Shown here: positions 8,114-9,712 of the stretch, piece by piece
Position numbering within the stretch: the stretch's first letter is position 1
Layout: each line of letters starts with the position of its first letter
Origin: DASPWW01 sp035637595
GTDB taxonomy: Bacteria; Actinomycetota; Thermoleophilia; Solirubrobacterales; 70-9
Reading direction: 5' to 3'
Assembly (NCBI GenBank): GCA_035637595.1
Contig: DASPWW010000129.1
Coordinates: forward strand, 1-9,712
Length of the DNA stretch: 9,712 bases
Program-made: the position numbers and the translations under genes
The notes under the pieces: generated by a model
What the model was told of the DNA's origin: nothing
What the model saw: only the letters and a program-made list of their open reading frames with translations
Databases searched by the model: none

Positions 8114-8145
8114 GTCCGAAAACCCTCGCTCTCTCCGTGCTTTGG

Positions 8146-8151
8146 ACCCTA
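8146..8151 (-). promoter_or_regulatory. Candidate -10 element of the FAR-AGPS operon promoter
   Basis: In the 62-base region between the divergent genes, the minus strand reads TAGGGT at 8151-8146. A transcript from it would have a leader of roughly 35-40 bases containing the GAGGAG ribosome site. It is a weak TAnnnT match without a recognisable -35, but is the only suitable hexamer I see on this strand within the gap. It shares two bases with the opposite-strand -10 element at 8150-8155. Confidence 0.35.
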
Positions 8152-8155
8152 CACT
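8150..8155 (+). promoter_or_regulatory. Candidate -10 element for a leaderless transcript of the zinc-ribbon gene
   Basis: TACACT is followed by CTGGTCG (7 bases) and the ATG at 8163. It is the best -10 match in the divergent gap and has the spacing expected for transcription starting at the ATG; there is no Shine-Dalgarno sequence. It supports 8163 rather than the in-frame ATG at 8142, which would lie upstream of the promoter. Confidence 0.55.
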
Positions 8156-8162
8156 CTGGTCG

Positions 8163-8474
8163 ATGGCGCTTCACCTCGATCCGCAAGGCCGCGAGCCGAT
8201 CCGTGAGACCCGCAGGGTGCGCGTCAGCGACATCGGCGAGGAGCGCCAGGTCGTCCGCGACGGCGTCCAGTGGATCGCGCACGGCGCGCTCGTCTGCCCG
8301 GGCTGCAACCTGCCGGTCGTGATCGAGGACTCCGTCGGCGCGGGCAGCCCGCTTCGCTGCGGCTTCTGCGACCACCAGGCCCGTGCCCGCGAGTTCGTCG
8401 CGCCCGACGTCTACGACACCCTCGCCAACGAGGTCTACGTCGTCGCCCGGGCTACTTCTTCTTCTTCTTCTTGA
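8163..8474 (+). CDS. Small zinc-ribbon protein of unknown function
   Basis: This is a 103-residue protein with two CxxC knuckles, C45-P-G-C48 and C66-G-F-C69, 17 residues apart, as in zinc ribbons. It has no signal peptide or membrane segment and should be cytoplasmic. I do not recognise a specific family. Codons use G/C at the third position up to about residue 96, then switch abruptly to T-ending codons (GCT ACT TCT...) giving ATSSSSS, because the last 23 bases lie on the back of the lysine-tail codons of the convergent beta-helix gene. The serine tail is therefore probably incidental. The gene is divergent from the fatty acyl-CoA reductase gene, with start codons 62 bases apart, which may mean co-regulation. 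A nucleic-acid or protein-binding role is possible but not shown. Confidence 0.78.
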   Translation: MALHLDPQGREPIRETRRVRVSDIGEERQVVRDGVQWIAHGALVCPGCNLPVVIEDSVGAGSPLRCGFCDHQARAREFVAPDVYDTLANEVYVVARATSSSSS

Positions 8475-9712
8475 CCTTCCAGTCGTCTGACGCCGGCGAG
8501 GCGTCGACGTTGCCGGCAGCGTCGCGGGCCCGGACCTCGAAGCTGTGCTTGCCCTTCTTGACCTTCAATGTGTCGGGCGAGCTGCAGGGCGCGAACTGAC
8601 CGTCGTCGAGCTTGCACTCGAAGGTCGAGCCCGCCTCGGTCGAGCTGAACTCGAAGGTCGCGGTCTTCTTCTTCGTCTTGTCCTTGGGCTTCTTGGTGAT
8701 CTGGGTGTCGGGCGAAGTGGAGTCGCCGGGCTCGGGGGACGGCACCGGAGGATTGGCGGTCTCGTCGGCGCCGATGTCGACCGCGGAGCCTTGGAGGCGT
8801 GGCTCGCCGTCGATGTCGAGGCTGCCGAGCGTCCCGTCGTCGCCGCCGGCGTCGATCGTCGGCGAGCCGGGTGCCTGGTGGAAGTCGCCACCGGCGGCGT
8901 CGACGAAGGTCGGCGGCGCCACCTGGTTCGTGCCGCTTCCGGCCGGCGTCACCGTGCCGGTCGCCGACGGGTTCACCAGGTCGTAGTTCGAGTACTCGAA
9001 CGTCAGCGTCGCGGTCGTCCCCATGCCGCCCTGCACCGCGTTGGCGTCCGACGTGCCGCCGCTGGCGATCACGTTCTTGGCGGTTGCGGTGAACGTGCCG
9101 CCGCTGATGCCGCCGATCGAGACCCCGTGGGCGAAGATCCCGGTGCCCTCGGAGATTGCGATGACGTTACGCAGCTGGAGATCGAGCGACGCCGCGGTTC
9201 CGACGAAGTAACCGACGCCAGGCCCATTGCCCTCATTGACGCAAGTGCTGTCGCGGACGGTGACGGTGGTGGTGCTCCAGGCCTGGCAGGCCTGCGCCGT
9301 GGAGGTGTTGGTGACCACCAGGCGTTCCGCGAGCGCGCCCGACGCATTCATGAACAGGCCGCCTCCGCTCCCGGTGTTCGCGATCGCGAGGTCGTGCAGT
9401 TTCGCGTTCGCCGACGTGCCGCCGGTCACGCTCACCGTCGACCCGCCCGACGTGCTCGTGATCCTGGGTTTCGCGCCAACGGCACCATGCAGGTCGATCC
9501 GGTTGTCCACCGCAAGGTCGCCGCCGCCGAGGTTGTAGGCCCCCGGCAGGACGATCACCTCGTCGTCGTCGACGGTCTGCGGATCCTCGACTGCCCGCTC
9601 GAGGGTGCACGGCGGATCCGGTGGTGCACACGTCCCGGTGGACGCGCCGGCCGGATCCGCGAATCGCTGGGTCGCGAGAGCAGTCGGCGCCAGCGCCAGC
9701 GCGACCAGGATC
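8452..9712 (-). CDS. Secreted right-handed parallel beta-helix protein with Ig-like C-terminal domain and lysine tail (5' end off window)
   Basis: The frame is open from the right edge to the TAG at 8454-8452: 419 codons visible. The first visible residues, ILVALALAPTALA, are the hydrophobic core and cleavage site of a signal peptide, so only about ten residues and the start codon are missing. The mature part begins TQRFADPAG with a Cys pair (GTCAPPDPPC), the same pattern as the protein at 1-1290. Beta-helix rungs follow, with a second Cys pair (ACQAW...RDSTC) and then SPTIDAG...DIDGEPRLQG...DIGADE. The Ig-like domain has TFECKLDDGQFAPC, VRARDAAGNVD and DDW, and the protein ends VKKKKKK. Lys-rich stretches also occur in the linker before the Ig domain (ITKKPKDKTKKKT). 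It is exported and probably surface-associated; binding of the basic tail to acidic wall polymers is conjecture. Its last 23 bases overlap the convergent zinc-ribbon gene. It is a clear paralogue of the left-edge protein, in the same orientation. Confidence 0.88.
   Translation of the reverse strand, partial: ILVALALAPTALATQRFADPAGASTGTCAPPDPPCTLERAVEDPQTVDDDEVIVLPGAYNLGGGDLAVDNRIDLHGAVGAKPRITSTSGGSTVSVTGGTSANAKLHDLAIANTGSGGGLFMNASGALAERLVVTNTSTAQACQAWSTTTVTVRDSTCVNEGNGPGVGYFVGTAASLDLQLRNVIAISEGTGIFAHGVSIGGISGGTFTATAKNVIASGGTSDANAVQGGMGTTATLTFEYSNYDLVNPSATGTVTPAGSGTNQVAPPTFVDAAGGDFHQAPGSPTIDAGGDDGTLGSLDIDGEPRLQGSAVDIGADETANPPVPSPEPGDSTSPDTQITKKPKDKTKKKTATFEFSSTEAGSTFECKLDDGQFAPCSSPDTLKVKKGKHSFEVRARDAAGNVDASPASDDWKVKKKKKK
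8455..8472. repeat. (CTT)6 / (AAG)6 triplet run shared by two convergent genes
   Basis: Six perfect CTT units encode the six C-terminal lysines of the beta-helix protein on the minus strand and the serine tail of the zinc-ribbon protein on the plus strand. A gain or loss of whole units would lengthen or shorten both tails without a frameshift. The left-edge paralogue has a similar (CTT)4 run at 1-12. Confidence 0.85.

Noticed and set aside
8142..8162. Earlier in-frame ATG (8142) for the zinc-ribbon gene
   Set aside because: It would add MDPTLWS encoded over the candidate -10 element, has no ribosome site, and the ATG at 8163 has ideal leaderless spacing.
6664..8322. Very long plus-strand open frame (about 550 codons) opposite the fatty acyl-CoA reductase gene
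   Set aside because: Its translation is Asp/Arg/Val/Leu-rich with no recognisable domain, and it runs antisense to a clearly conserved two-domain enzyme. Long antisense frames are expected opposite high-GC coding sequence.
8097..8375. Minus-strand open frame (92 codons) antisense to the zinc-ribbon gene
   Set aside because: No ribosome site or domain; the plus strand has CxxC pairs, suitable codon usage and a promoter-like element.

Overview
The window is GC-rich bacterial DNA with strong G/C preference at third codon positions, GTG and TTG starts, and probable leaderless promoters. Two secreted beta-helix proteins carry Ig-like, lysine-tailed C-termini, and the metabolic genes have actinobacterial/mycobacterial-type relatives. 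Together these suggest an Actinomycetota genome, most likely class Thermoleophilia (Solirubrobacterales-like). The placement is inferred from protein style; there is no rRNA in the window.

Layout, right to left, because almost everything is on the minus strand. (1) 8452-9712: a secreted parallel beta-helix protein, missing only its first residues. (2) 8163-8474, the only plus-strand gene: a small zinc-ribbon protein whose 3' end overlaps that of the beta-helix gene. (3) 6100-8100: a two-domain, alcohol-forming fatty acyl-CoA reductase (FAR). (4) 4427-6106: an alkyldihydroxyacetonephosphate synthase (AGPS)-type FAD enzyme, probably translated from a CTG codon overlapping the end of the FAR gene. 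(5) 3552-4415: a UbiA-family decaprenyl-phosphate phosphoribosyltransferase-like membrane protein. (6) 2349-3485 and 1324-2340: a large/small pair of acyl-CoA dehydrogenases that looks like one heteromeric enzyme. (7) 1-1290: a second beta-helix protein, paralogous to the first, running off the left edge within its lysine tail. There is no gene-free stretch over 300 bases; the longest gaps are about 60-70 bases.

The main biological reading is that FAR makes a long-chain fatty alcohol and AGPS swaps that alcohol for the acyl group of acyl-DHAP, giving an alkyl ether lipid. This is the same enzyme pair used by the animal peroxisomal ether-lipid pathway, here in adjacent overlapping bacterial genes. 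The UbiA protein may add a polyprenyl-phosphate sugar-donor step, and the dehydrogenase pair may oxidise a bulky acyl-CoA, but neither is tied to the ether pathway by more than location.

The regulatory layout is unusually legible. Four genes (starts at 1290, 3485, 4415 and 8163) have a TAnnnT -10-like hexamer ending 7 or 8 bases before an ATG or GTG, as expected for leaderless transcripts. The genes without this signal are the FAR (TTG start, Shine-Dalgarno GAGGAG), the AGPS (CTG start, GAAGGG) and the downstream dehydrogenase subunit (8-base gap, probably coupled).
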